Below, piece by piece: positions 1 through 6,061 of a stretch of 6,243 nucleotides of DNA. The stretch's first letter is position 1, and every line of letters begins with the position of its first letter. The stretch covers positions 1,115-7,357 of the forward strand of contig DBPU01000106.1 in the NCBI GenBank assembly GCA_002305615.1, read 5' to 3'. This stretch comes from Verrucomicrobia bacterium UBA1412 (lineage in GTDB: Bacteria > Verrucomicrobiota > Verrucomicrobiia > Limisphaerales > UBA1412). The translations under genes were made by a program, and so were the position numbers. The notes below the pieces were generated by a model that worked only from the letters and a program-made list of their open reading frames with translations, ran no database searches and was not told where the DNA came from.

Positions 1-3000
1 GGACTGAGCCCTCTTCCAAGCCAATCAGCGCGAACGAATAGTCGCTCGGATCGGGTGTCGGATAGTCGGGGGCCACATAGTCGGTCTGGAATCCACTTAC
101 AACCGCCTTGTGCAGGGTAGTCTTATCCTGTGTAGAATAAGCAATACCGATGTAACCGGCCTTAGGCATCTGGTAGGTCGTATCGTCTGCCAGGGTCGTG
201 AAATCGCCCCAGTTGATCAACGTCCAGTAGTTGCCGTCCAGTGAACGATAAGCATAGAACCTGTCGCCATCACGTTTGAGGCGGATCCAGTTGCTCGGAT
301 AGGTCGTGCCTTCGTAGTTGATGGAACCCGTCAGAGCGAAAGCACCATCCACAATACGCGGCCAGTTTTCTATCGATGTTGAACCGGCAGGGAACGGACG
401 CGCTGTCGCCTGAACGCGCACCGGGGTTGAGATCATCGACACGTGCGGGCTATTGGCATCCAGCGTAGCGCGGAAGTTCAAGCCCACCTTCGACCAGGAA
501 TGGTTGTTCTCAATCGATTCGACACAGAGCACCACATCGAAGTCGCCTTCAATCGGCTCATAGAGGAAGAGACAACCTGATTCACTGTTACCCCAGAAGT
601 CGCCGCCGCCTGCATAGAGCTCTATGTTCTCAGGAGTCGGTACCACATAACCGGCTACGCCATCAGGATTGAGGATCGTGGCCGTCATAGCGGTATAACC
701 ACCCACCAGAGTTACAGGCTCGGGCATCGGGAGACCGGAGAGGTTCTTCACATTGGAGATCGTCACGGTAACCGTCGGCTCCGTGCAACCTGTCGTGTTC
801 AGCTCAACGGTGGTTTCACCCTTCATTTCGGCAGATTCGATCGTCGCGCCCACAATGCTGTAGTTCGCAATGGCAGTTCCGGATTCAACTTCCACCGGGC
901 TGTCAAAGAGGACCTGCACCACATTATTGACACCACTGACCTGAATCGGTACCACCGGTTCAGAAGAGGCTTCCACAGTCAGAGTGGCCTCGTGCGTCTT
1001 CACGCTCTTACCGGGGACACTCAGGAGGCAATAGCCTTGCATTCCGTCGTACTCGGGCAACGCCACCACCGAGAAGGTGGCTTGGGTTGCGCCCGGATAA
1101 GGATTACCGTTCACATACCACTGGTAGGTGATCGGCGCATTGAAGTCGTTGATCGTCGTCGCTTCCACAGTGAAGGTCGCCGTTTCGCCCGCAAATACGG
1201 TTGCGTTTTCAGGCTGCTTCACAATGGTGATGCTCGCGGTGTCAGGGTTCACATAGATACCCAGCAAATCACCGGTCAGGATCGGCGCAGTGTTATTTGC
1301 CTGCATCGGATCATTGATGTTTCTCCAGGTCCAGGTCATGAAGTCGCCGCCGGTGCCTTCTCTAAGTACCGACGAGAAGAAATACTTCTGACCGGCAGTG
1401 AGGCTGATCTGATTCATTCCATGCGTAACTTCCGTACCATCAGCACGCTTCCAGTCATAGATGCGTCCTTGTCCATTGCTGTTCCAACCCTCTTCCCATG
1501 AAACAGGTTCATCAGTCGTGATATCGCTGATGCTTTCTGTCGGGGAGATGTAGAGCTTCATGTCATCATCGCAAGCGCCGGCGAACTCATAGGTTCCGGT
1601 GACTTTGGGAACGATATATCCGGTGATGCGCTCGATGGCGTTATCCACGTTGAAGTCTGCAGCAACTATTTCAATATACTTGGCGGACTTCGGATCCTTG
1701 CGATAGGCATGGCTGCCGATGTTCCAGGAAACCGTTTCGAACAGATTAGCGAAGGCTACTGTATCGTTGAAGCACTCCAGGTAAGTGTATCCGGGTGCAA
1801 AGACAAAGCCCGTGAAAGCGGCGGAATATCCGGCGGGTATATAGTTATAAGCCATATCCGCAATATTCTCGAACTTCACGTTGTAAACCTTGCCTTCTTC
1901 ATGGCGAGAGGTATTCAACACCACGATGGTAGTATCACTTTGATCCTCGCGATAGCTCACGCTGTAGACTTCGAGGCCTTCAATCTTGTAATTGCTCGGC
2001 TCACTCAGACCTTCCGCGATCGGTTCGCTGAATTGGACTACAACCTGTTCCATCGTATTGCTGCCGGTGACTTCCGCCGTCGGAGCAGCCGTGTCGGTCT
2101 CAACTACCAGCTCGATTTCGGCAGAGGACACTGTCTTACCTGCCAACGAAGCATCAAGGCGGTAGGTTCCCGCATGAGTGTACTCATCCAGATTCTTGAA
2201 CTGGAGTGTATCGGAGGTTCCACCCGTTACGGTACCGGCCGGGAAATTGGCCTGGGTAACCTGGGTCCACACACCACCGGTATAGACGCTCTTGACGGAC
2301 CAGATATAGGTCGGAGGCACATCGCCCAGGTCAGAAGCGTAGTTCACTTCTACAGGGAGCGCCACAGAACCATTCGCATAAGCAGTCACTACTGCCGGCG
2401 GCTGGCTCACTATTTCCAGAACCGTGTTGAGCGGATTAATCAGAACATCCGGGTTCAACACATAGGCTGCAGGAATGGAAGCTGTCCCATCGGCGATCTT
2501 GTCCAAAGGTCCTGCGCTGGGCAGTGACCATGCAACCGACACGCTATCTCCACCGGTTCCCTCATAATGGAAGACCTCGAAGTAGTAGTGTTTGCCGGCA
2601 ACCAGGGGGATTAATCCGGACTGCGTGCAGGTACTACTACTGTAAACCTTGGCGCCGCTCCAACTGGTCTGCTCAGAGATTTTCACCGCATTAGCCGGAG
2701 TCGAATCAGTGCTCAGGAAGAATTGGCTCTGATCATCGGAAGTTATCGCAAAACGATAGTTTCCGGTTTCGGGCGGGACCAGGATACCACGGATGTAAGT
2801 CGCATAGCTATCAGCACGGTCGGTCGGACTCTCCAGAGACGTGGCAGAAGCCGTCGTCGTCGGAGCCGTTCCGTTGCGCACGCTGGTGATGAGTCCTGCC
2901 AGGTCGGCAGGATATTGACTGCCGCTGTAGTACTTGAGAGTGATACCTGAAGACATGGAGAGTACTCCGAACTCCAGGTTGTCATCTACTACCAGGTTTC

Positions 3001-5605
3001 CAGTCGGGTCCTTGATATTGGGCAACTTCACGCCGTAAACTTCACCAGAGACCAATCCATCAACCTTCAGGCTCACGTTCCGATTATTATTGCTGGCTAC
3101 CGCACCGGTCACGGTCATCTGCTGACCACCCGCATTGGTAACTACATAATTGGCGAGAGTCGTCACGGAAGCCGGGTCCATGGATTCGCTGTAGGCAATC
3201 GCTACATATTCACCCAAGACCTGATAACCAATGCTGGTTACCGTCGGACGGGTTACGTCGCCTTCAACCGTTACGACGGCTTCTGCCGACATCACGGAAG
3301 TTCCCTTATCGGGAGCGCCGGAACCGAAGTTCATGATTTCGCACTTGTAGGTACCTGCATCGGCGGCTGTCGTCAGGTCCTTCGTATAGGTCGCGAAGAT
3401 GGCTCCCGGTATCGGTTGGCCGTTCTTGTACCACTGATAGGTGATCGGGTCACCGGTGCCGGACACAGTCAAGCTTAGCGGAGCCGGAGCTTTGACATTC
3501 TTGCTGACCGGAGAGCGAACCAGAGCCACGGGCTCCAGAAGTCCCTCTTCAAAGTCCACTGCGCTCATATAGAACCTGGTAGTGGGATTCTTGAATTCAT
3601 TGGTCAGCAACGCCGTTGCGCCGAAGTTATTGCCTTCAATTCCGTAGTGGATACCGCCATAGGCGTTAGTCCCCATGTCGTTGATAGTATTGCTGGTAGT
3701 GCGTGTCCAGGTGACCACGCCGCCATCTTCCACTCCGTAATAGGTGTTGATGACATTGCCTACGCGGCCGATACGAACCCACAACTGACCGTCGTCATTG
3801 ACATAGGTAAGCGGGGTAACTCGGGTTCCACTCAGGAGGAAGGACTCCACACCGCCGCCGGAGCTGCTATCAGCACCAGCGCTCGGACGCCAGTTGGAAT
3901 AGATCGCATGACGCATGTCCTGCTGCTCGACTCCATGGATGTTGTTGGTCGGAGCACCATAGCCGGGGATAGTATCGCTCCACTGCATCATCTTTTCAGG
4001 AGTATGATGGATTTCAGCGTAGGAACTGTGAGGGCCAGCCTTATTCTCATCGAGTGAACTGCGGATCTGAAGACCTGCACGTGCCCATTGAGTAGAGGGG
4101 CTCTGGCTCAGAACGCGGGCGCGAATATCGAAGTCGCCCGTGAAGGGTTTGTAAGCGAAGGTGTCTTCATCATACTTACCCCAGTTGACTAAACCCTGGT
4201 TATTGACAAAGAATCCATCGCCGCCCAATGCCTGAGCGGAACCTTTGGTAAACGGTTGACCGGCATCAGCAACAGTGAAATCTGCCTTGGCAGTGACCTG
4301 CGTATCCGCAATCACGTTGCCGGAAAGATCTTTCACGTTCTTCACCGTCACATCCACCGAGCTGCCGATCGCCACGGCGCTGTTCAGAACCAGCGTCACG
4401 CGGTCAGACAATAACTGCTTCACTTCGGTCACCGTCTTGCCGGCTACCGTGTAGTTGCCTATTGTCTTTGCAGTCGTTGAATCTACCGGTTCATTGAAGG
4501 TGATGCCGACGCTGTTGCTCAGCGCCTGGGCACTCTCAACTTCCGGAGCGGTGACGTCGGTCACCACACTCAGTTGGGCAGAGGTCGTCTTGGTCGTGGG
4601 CACTCCATTGGCCGTGTTCGACACTTCCAATGTATAGGTTCCGGAATCAGCCAACTGAGCTACATCAATTTTGTAGCTGAAGGAATTGCCGAAGAGCTCT
4701 GTGCCCTGGGCAATTACCTGGCCGTTCTTCTTCCAAACGTACTCAAACGGATTGTATCCGGAAACCTTAGCCTGGAACTTGTAGCTTGTACCGGCACTGA
4801 TCTCTCCTCCCGTAATCCCATGGACAACCGCTACCGGCGTTTGAGGGAATGACTGGAAGTCTTGAGCCAACAGTGTGGAATCATTGCTATCGGCACTGTG
4901 AGAGGTCGCAAAGACACCCACTGCCAGGGGATAGCCTGAGCCACCCGAACCCAGAGGCAAACCGGCCCAGGTCTCGTCGCCGGAATCTACGGAATAGAGT
5001 CTTTCCCAGTTTTCGCCATCGGCGCTCACCATTGCGTGAAAGACATTGCCAATCCTCCGGGCGCGAAGCCATTGCGGCCAAACAACCGTTCCATAACGCT
5101 TGGAAAAATCGTCGGTGACATTCAGATCAACTTCCGGACGCCACTGAGTAATCCACTTGTTATTGGCGGGACTCGTCTTCCTCTGAGTCTGCACGCAGAA
5201 GTAGCGATCGCCACCAGCGGTGTAATACCCGTTAACGTTACCCATATCGTCAAAGGTCTCATACTGAGTCTCTCTGACCATGATACCGGCCTTCATCCAG
5301 TTGTTGGCTTCGCCGTCAAAATTGTTGATTTTGACGAAGTAGTCGAAATCCGCAACCGGATCCTGGGTGGTATATGCGAAGTAGAAGGCATCAGATGCCC
5401 CCCAAATATCGGCTCCGCAGCCGACAACAGTCATGACACCACTGGCGTCATCGTAAGCAAAAGACCCCGTGGCGGTACCCGTGTAATTCACAGCATTGTG
5501 ATACCACGGATCCGGCAGGGCCGCCTGTGCTGAAGTCGCAGAGAATATCCCCGTTGCCAGCATGGCACCTGCGATCAATACAGATTTATATGTTATGCTC
5601 TTCAT
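1..5605 (-). CDS. Giant secreted modular protein (ConA-like / PA14 / Ig-like / Big_5), partial, C-terminus beyond window
   Basis: The frame is open from ATG 5605-5603 to the left edge: 1868 codons, no stop. Layout by residue: signal peptide 1-28; ConA-like (DUF1349-type) head 29-252; Ig-like 258-348; Big_5-like 349-446; ConA-like 447-690; Ig-like 691-782; Big_5-like 783-882; PA14 883-1048; Ig-like about 1056-1168; Big_5-like 1169-1270; PA14 1271-1445; Ig-like 1456-1546; Big_5-like 1549-1637; ConA-like 1640-1848; then the start of another segment. Ig hallmarks are 'YQWYKNG' (723-729) and 'DAGTYKC' (749-755); a Big_5 hallmark is 'GITFNEPVD' (367-375). ConA-like and PA14 modules commonly bind glycans, so I infer an extracellular adhesin or polysaccharide-binding scaffold. 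No catalytic domain is seen. Met1 is chosen because a Lys-containing n-region and hydrophobic core follow directly; Met15 would cut the signal peptide. No good Shine-Dalgarno precedes it. Boundaries are approximate and family names come from motif recognition, not a profile search. Confidence 0.93.
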   Translation of the reverse strand, partial: MKSITYKSVLIAGAMLATGIFSATSAQAALPDPWYHNAVNYTGTATGSFAYDDASGVMTVVGCGADIWGASDAFYFAYTTQDPVADFDYFVKINNFDGEANNWMKAGIMVRETQYETFDDMGNVNGYYTAGGDRYFCVQTQRKTSPANNKWITQWRPEVDLNVTDDFSKRYGTVVWPQWLRARRIGNVFHAMVSADGENWERLYSVDSGDETWAGLPLGSGGSGYPLAVGVFATSHSADSNDSTLLAQDFQSFPQTPVAVVHGITGGEISAGTSYKFQAKVSGYNPFEYVWKKNGQVIAQGTELFGNSFSYKIDVAQLADSGTYTLEVSNTANGVPTTKTTSAQLSVVTDVTAPEVESAQALSNSVGITFNEPVDSTTAKTIGNYTVAGKTVTEVKQLLSDRVTLVLNSAVAIGSSVDVTVKNVKDLSGNVIADTQVTAKADFTVADAGQPFTKGSAQALGGDGFFVNNQGLVNWGKYDEDTFAYKPFTGDFDIRARVLSQSPSTQWARAGLQIRSSLDENKAGPHSSYAEIHHTPEKMMQWSDTIPGYGAPTNNIHGVEQQDMRHAIYSNWRPSAGADSSSGGGVESFLLSGTRVTPLTYVNDDGQLWVRIGRVGNVINTYYGVEDGGVVTWTRTTSNTINDMGTNAYGGIHYGIEGNNFGATALLTNEFKNPTTRFYMSAVDFEEGLLEPVALVRSPVSKNVKAPAPLSLTVSGTGDPITYQWYKNGQPIPGAIFATYTKDLTTAADAGTYKCEIMNFGSGAPDKGTSVMSAEAVVTVEGDVTRPTVTSIGYQVLGEYVAIAYSESMDPASVTTLANYVVTNAGGQQMTVTGAVASNNNRNVSLKVDGLVSGEVYGVKLPNIKDPTGNLVVDDNLEFGVLSMSSGITLKYYSGSQYPADLAGLITSVRNGTAPTTTASATSLESPTDRADSYATYIRGILVPPETGNYRFAITSDDQSQFFLSTDSTPANAVKISEQTSWSGAKVYSSSTCTQSGLIPLVAGKHYYFEVFHYEGTGGDSVSVAWSLPSAGPLDKIADGTASIPAAYVLNPDVLINPLNTVLEIVSQPPAVVTAYANGSVALPVEVNYASDLGDVPPTYIWSVKSVYTGGVWTQVTQANFPAGTVTGGTSDTLQFKNLDEYTHAGTYRLDASLAGKTVSSAEIELVVETDTAAPTAEVTGSNTMEQVVVQFSEPIAEGLSEPSNYKIEGLEVYSVSYREDQSDTTIVVLNTSRHEEGKVYNVKFENIADMAYNYIPAGYSAAFTGFVFAPGYTYLECFNDTVAFANLFETVSWNIGSHAYRKDPKSAKYIEIVAADFNVDNAIERITGYIVPKVTGTYEFAGACDDDMKLYISPTESISDITTDEPVSWEEGWNSNGQGRIYDWKRADGTEVTHGMNQISLTAGQKYFFSSVLREGTGGDFMTWTWRNINDPMQANNTAPILTGDLLGIYVNPDTASITIVKQPENATVFAGETATFTVEATTINDFNAPITYQWYVNGNPYPGATQATFSVVALPEYDGMQGYCLLSVPGKSVKTHEATLTVEASSEPVVPIQVSGVNNVVQVLFDSPVEVESGTAIANYSIVGATIESAEMKGETTVELNTTGCTEPTVTVTISNVKNLSGLPMPEPVTLVGGYTAMTATILNPDGVAGYVVPTPENIELYAGGGDFWGNSESGCLFLYEPIEGDFDVVLCVESIENNHSWSKVGLNFRATLDANSPHVSMISTPVRVQATARPFPAGSTSIENWPRIVDGAFALTGSINYEGTTYPSNWIRLKRDGDRFYAYRSLDGNYWTLINWGDFTTLADDTTYQMPKAGYIGIAYSTQDKTTLHKAVVSGFQTDYVAPDYPTPDPSDYSFALIGLEEGSV
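2..688 (-). other. Domain unit 5 (cut by window): ConA-like head and start of next segment
   Basis: This covers residues 1640-1868. The third ConA-like head (about 1640-1848) is the clearest of the three: 'IEGDFDVVLCVESI' (1685-1698), 'WSKVGLNFRATLDANSPHV' (1704-1722), 'WIRLKRDGDRFYAYRSLDG' (1773-1791), 'WTLI' and 'GYIGIAYST' (1817-1825). After a Pro/Asp linker (around 1845-1855) the sequence continues 'YSFALIGLEEGSV' to the edge. That could be the beginning of an Ig-like domain, which the unit pattern would predict, but too little is visible to say. Confidence 0.72.
689..1795 (-). other. Domain unit 4: PA14 head + Ig-like + Big_5-like
   Basis: This covers residues 1271-1639. The PA14 head (1271-1445) has 'ITGYIVPKVTGTYEF' (1327-1341), 'ACDDDMKLYIS' (1344-1354) with three consecutive Asp, and 'REGTGGDFMTWTWR' (1415-1428). 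Its first about 55 residues are unlike unit 3 and lack the usual 'YY' opening, so this end is divergent. The Ig-like domain (1456-1546) has 'ITYQWYVNG' around Trp1496, and its closing strand is 'GYCLL' with lone Cys1526. The Big_5-like domain (1549-1637) lacks the 'D-x-T-x-P' entry but keeps 'VQVLFDSPVEVES', 'IANYSIVG' and 'ISNVKNLSG'. Confidence 0.7.
1796..2959 (-). other. Domain unit 3: PA14 head + Ig-like + Big_5-like
   Basis: This covers residues 883-1270. The head is a PA14 domain (883-1048): opening strand 'GITLKYYSG' (887-895), core 'YIRGILVPPETGNYRFAI' (937-954), the 'TSDDQSQFFLS' strand (955-965) with adjacent Asp957-Asp958, and the closing 'EGTGGDSVSVAW' (1015-1026). All are standard PA14 landmarks. 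The Ig-like domain (about 1056-1168) is the most divergent, but keeps 'YIWSVKS' and 'THAGTYRL'. The Big_5-like domain (1169-1270) begins 'ETDTAAPTAEV' and has 'VVVQFSEPIAEG' and 'PSNYKI'. PA14 domains in adhesins and glycosidases bind sugars; the ligand here is unknown. Confidence 0.75.
2960..4267 (-). other. Domain unit 2: ConA-like head + Ig-like + Big_5-like
   Basis: This covers residues 447-882. The head (447-690) shows 'YKPFTGDFDIRARVLSQS' (485-502), 'WARAGLQIRSSLDEN' (507-521), 'LWVRIGRVGNVINTYYG' (608-624) and a closing 'TTRFYMSAVDFEEG' (675-688). It has a long insert of about 60 residues rich in His, Gln and Ser/Gly (530-588), including SSSGGG, between the core strands. The Ig-like domain (691-782) is the most canonical in the protein, with Trp725 and 'DAGTYKC' (749-755); only one of the two usual core cysteines (Cys755) is present. 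The Big_5-like domain (783-882) begins 'DVTRPTVTS' and has 'AIAYSESMDPAS' and 'LANYVV'. Confidence 0.72.
4268..5521 (-). other. Domain unit 1: ConA-like head + Ig-like + Big_5-like
   Basis: This covers residues 29-446. The head (29-252) has the lectin/glucanase jelly-roll signature seen in DUF1349-type modules: 'DFDYFVKINNFDG' (86-98), 'WMKAGIMVRE' (103-112), 'WLRARRIGNVFHAMVSADG' (179-197, the strand pair bearing the W-x-R-x-R pattern) and 'LAVGVFATSH' (227-236). The Ig-like domain (258-348) keeps Trp291 in 'YVWKKNGQ' and the 'DSGTYTLEV' strand (320-328), with no cysteine pair. The Big_5-like domain (349-446) opens with 'TDVTAPEVES' and contains 'GITFNEPVD' and 'IGNYTV', ending with the 'VKNVKDLSGN' strand. 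This unit sits directly after the signal peptide and would be the outermost N-terminal part. Confidence 0.75.
5522..5605 (-). other. Sec signal peptide of the giant protein (residues 1-28)
   Basis: The N-terminus has a short basic n-region (MKSITYKS), a hydrophobic core (VLIAGAMLATGIF) and a polar c-region ending in AQA, followed by ALPDPWYH. The Ala-x-Ala pattern predicts signal peptidase I cleavage after residue 28. There is no Cys near the site, so a lipoprotein is unlikely. The protein should leave the cytoplasm; whether it stays on the surface depends on the C-terminus, which is outside the window. Confidence 0.9.
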
Positions 5606-5692
5606 AAACTAATTTGCACTCAATTACAGTGGCTTTGCAATCATTTCTCCCACCGGCCACACCGAGGCACACACCTGGTGCAGACAAGGCTC

Positions 5693-5710
5693 TATCTGTG
5701 TGCGCAGATA
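5693..5710. promoter_or_regulatory. Inverted repeat TATCTG-N6-CAGATA, possible operator or leader hairpin
   Basis: This is an 18-bp dyad with perfect 6-bp arms, 88 to 105 bp upstream of the giant gene's ATG. Its length and symmetry suit a dimeric regulator, or a weak leader hairpin. No matching known site was recognised. Confidence 0.3.
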
Positions 5711-5787
5711 AAACCCTCCAAAGTTGGCCACATCTCAACTCGGAGCGAGACACTAAAACACGCGAAGCAGCGGAGCAATGGTCCACG

Positions 5788-5803
5788 GCGGGATTTCTCC
5801 CGC
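5788..5803. other. GC-rich inverted repeat GCGGGA-TTTC-TCCCGC
   Basis: The 6-bp arms are perfect and flank a four-base loop, which would make a stable RNA hairpin. No T run follows on either strand, so it is not a standard intrinsic terminator. If the giant gene is transcribed from near 5858, this hairpin would lie in its 5' leader about 180 nt before the start codon. Confidence 0.4.
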
Positions 5804-5864
5804 GTCGATTAAACGACAACCAAAAGCTCCAGGCTACTCACACATATCGGTCCTACTCTATAAA

Positions 5865-5870
5865 ATTATA
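5865..5870 (-). promoter_or_regulatory. Possible -10 box (TATAAT) facing the giant-protein gene
   Basis: Read on the minus strand this is a perfect TATAAT. The bases 17-18 nt upstream (CATTTT or CCATTT) are a poor -35, so the promoter would need an activator or another sigma factor. It would start transcription near 5858 and leave a leader of about 250 nt before the ATG at 5605. The box lies in an AT-rich stretch that could contain such a hexamer by chance. Confidence 0.3.
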
Positions 5871-5890
5871 TGCGGCAAAGCAACCCTAAA

Positions 5891-5907
5891 ATGGGAATAA
5901 ATCCCAT
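5891..5907. promoter_or_regulatory. Perfect dyad ATGGGA-N5-TCCCAT, possible operator
   Basis: The two 6-bp arms match perfectly around the spacer ATAAA. The dyad's centre (5899) is about 41 bp upstream of the start site predicted from the TATAAT at 5865-5870, the spacing used by class II activators. It could equally serve the plus-strand gene or form a small RNA hairpin. The protein that would bind it is unknown. Confidence 0.35.
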
Positions 5908-6030
5908 AGGTTTCGCTCATTTGGCCGTTCCTTGCCGGCCGGCGCGAAAAATAAAACAAAATAAGTGGCCGTTTCCCGTTTTTTTTGATTCACGAAACCC
6001 TTTTTTACGTCTAAAACAGGTGAGTAGCCG

Positions 6031-6050
6031 ATTGCGGTTCCATCCGCAAT
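6031..6050 (+). promoter_or_regulatory. Hairpin ATTGCGG-N6-CCGCAAT abutting the ribosome-binding site
   Basis: The 7-bp arms are perfect and flank the six-base loop TTCCAT. The right arm ends at the base immediately before the GGAG of the plus-strand gene's ribosome-binding site. In the mRNA this stem would sit at the edge of the ribosome footprint and could influence initiation or protect the 5' end. No T run follows, so it is not a standard terminator. Confidence 0.45.
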
Positions 6051-6054
6051 GGAG
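6051..6054 (+). promoter_or_regulatory. Shine-Dalgarno GGAG for the plus-strand gene
   Basis: GGAG lies 7 nt upstream of the ATG at 6062 and favours that start. The in-frame ATG at 6071 has only an adjacent GAG, and the in-frame GTG at 6020 has no purine-rich site at the right distance. The frame is open further upstream, so the start rests mainly on this site. Confidence 0.6.
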
Positions 6055-6061
6055 TGGGGAT

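Larger units (their letters stand above)
5606..6061. other. Divergent intergenic region (456 nt) with promoters of both genes
   Basis: No convincing gene is present. Short open frames on both strands overlap one another and give arginine- or proline-rich peptides with no recognisable motif. The region contains four perfect inverted repeats (5693-5710, 5788-5803, 5891-5907, 6031-6050), an AT-rich block at 5858-5871, and T runs at 5979-5986 and 6001-6006. As the only spacer between head-to-head genes it must hold both promoters, though I cannot place either with certainty. No tRNA, known riboswitch or attachment site was recognised. Confidence 0.75.

Noticed and set aside
1709..2527. Open frame of 272 codons on the plus strand
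   Set aside because: It lies antisense to the giant protein gene, whose frame has clear domain motifs. The antisense peptide shows no family resemblance. Other plus-strand frames inside 992-5533 fail for the same reason.
5672..5680. Short palindrome CACCTGGTG upstream of the giant gene
   Set aside because: Four-base arms around a single central base are too common to support a site.
5614..5889. Plus-strand frame of 91 codons in the intergenic region, starting with TTG
   Set aside because: It has a weak start, no ribosome-binding site and no recognisable motif, and it overlaps an equally poor minus-strand frame (5586-5819). It would also cover the likely promoter of the giant gene.
5934..5943. 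10-bp palindrome GCCGGCCGGC
   Set aside because: It is short and low in complexity, and such sites arise by chance in GC-rich DNA; nothing links it to either gene.
5922..5973. Direct repeat TGGCCGTT at 5922-5929 and 5966-5973
   Set aside because: Only 8 bp match with 36 bp between them, and no further copies were seen, so it cannot be told apart from chance.
5979..6006. Two T runs (8 and 6 bases) as intrinsic terminators on the plus strand
   Set aside because: No GC-rich stem immediately precedes either run, and the flanking genes diverge, so no transcript is expected to end here.
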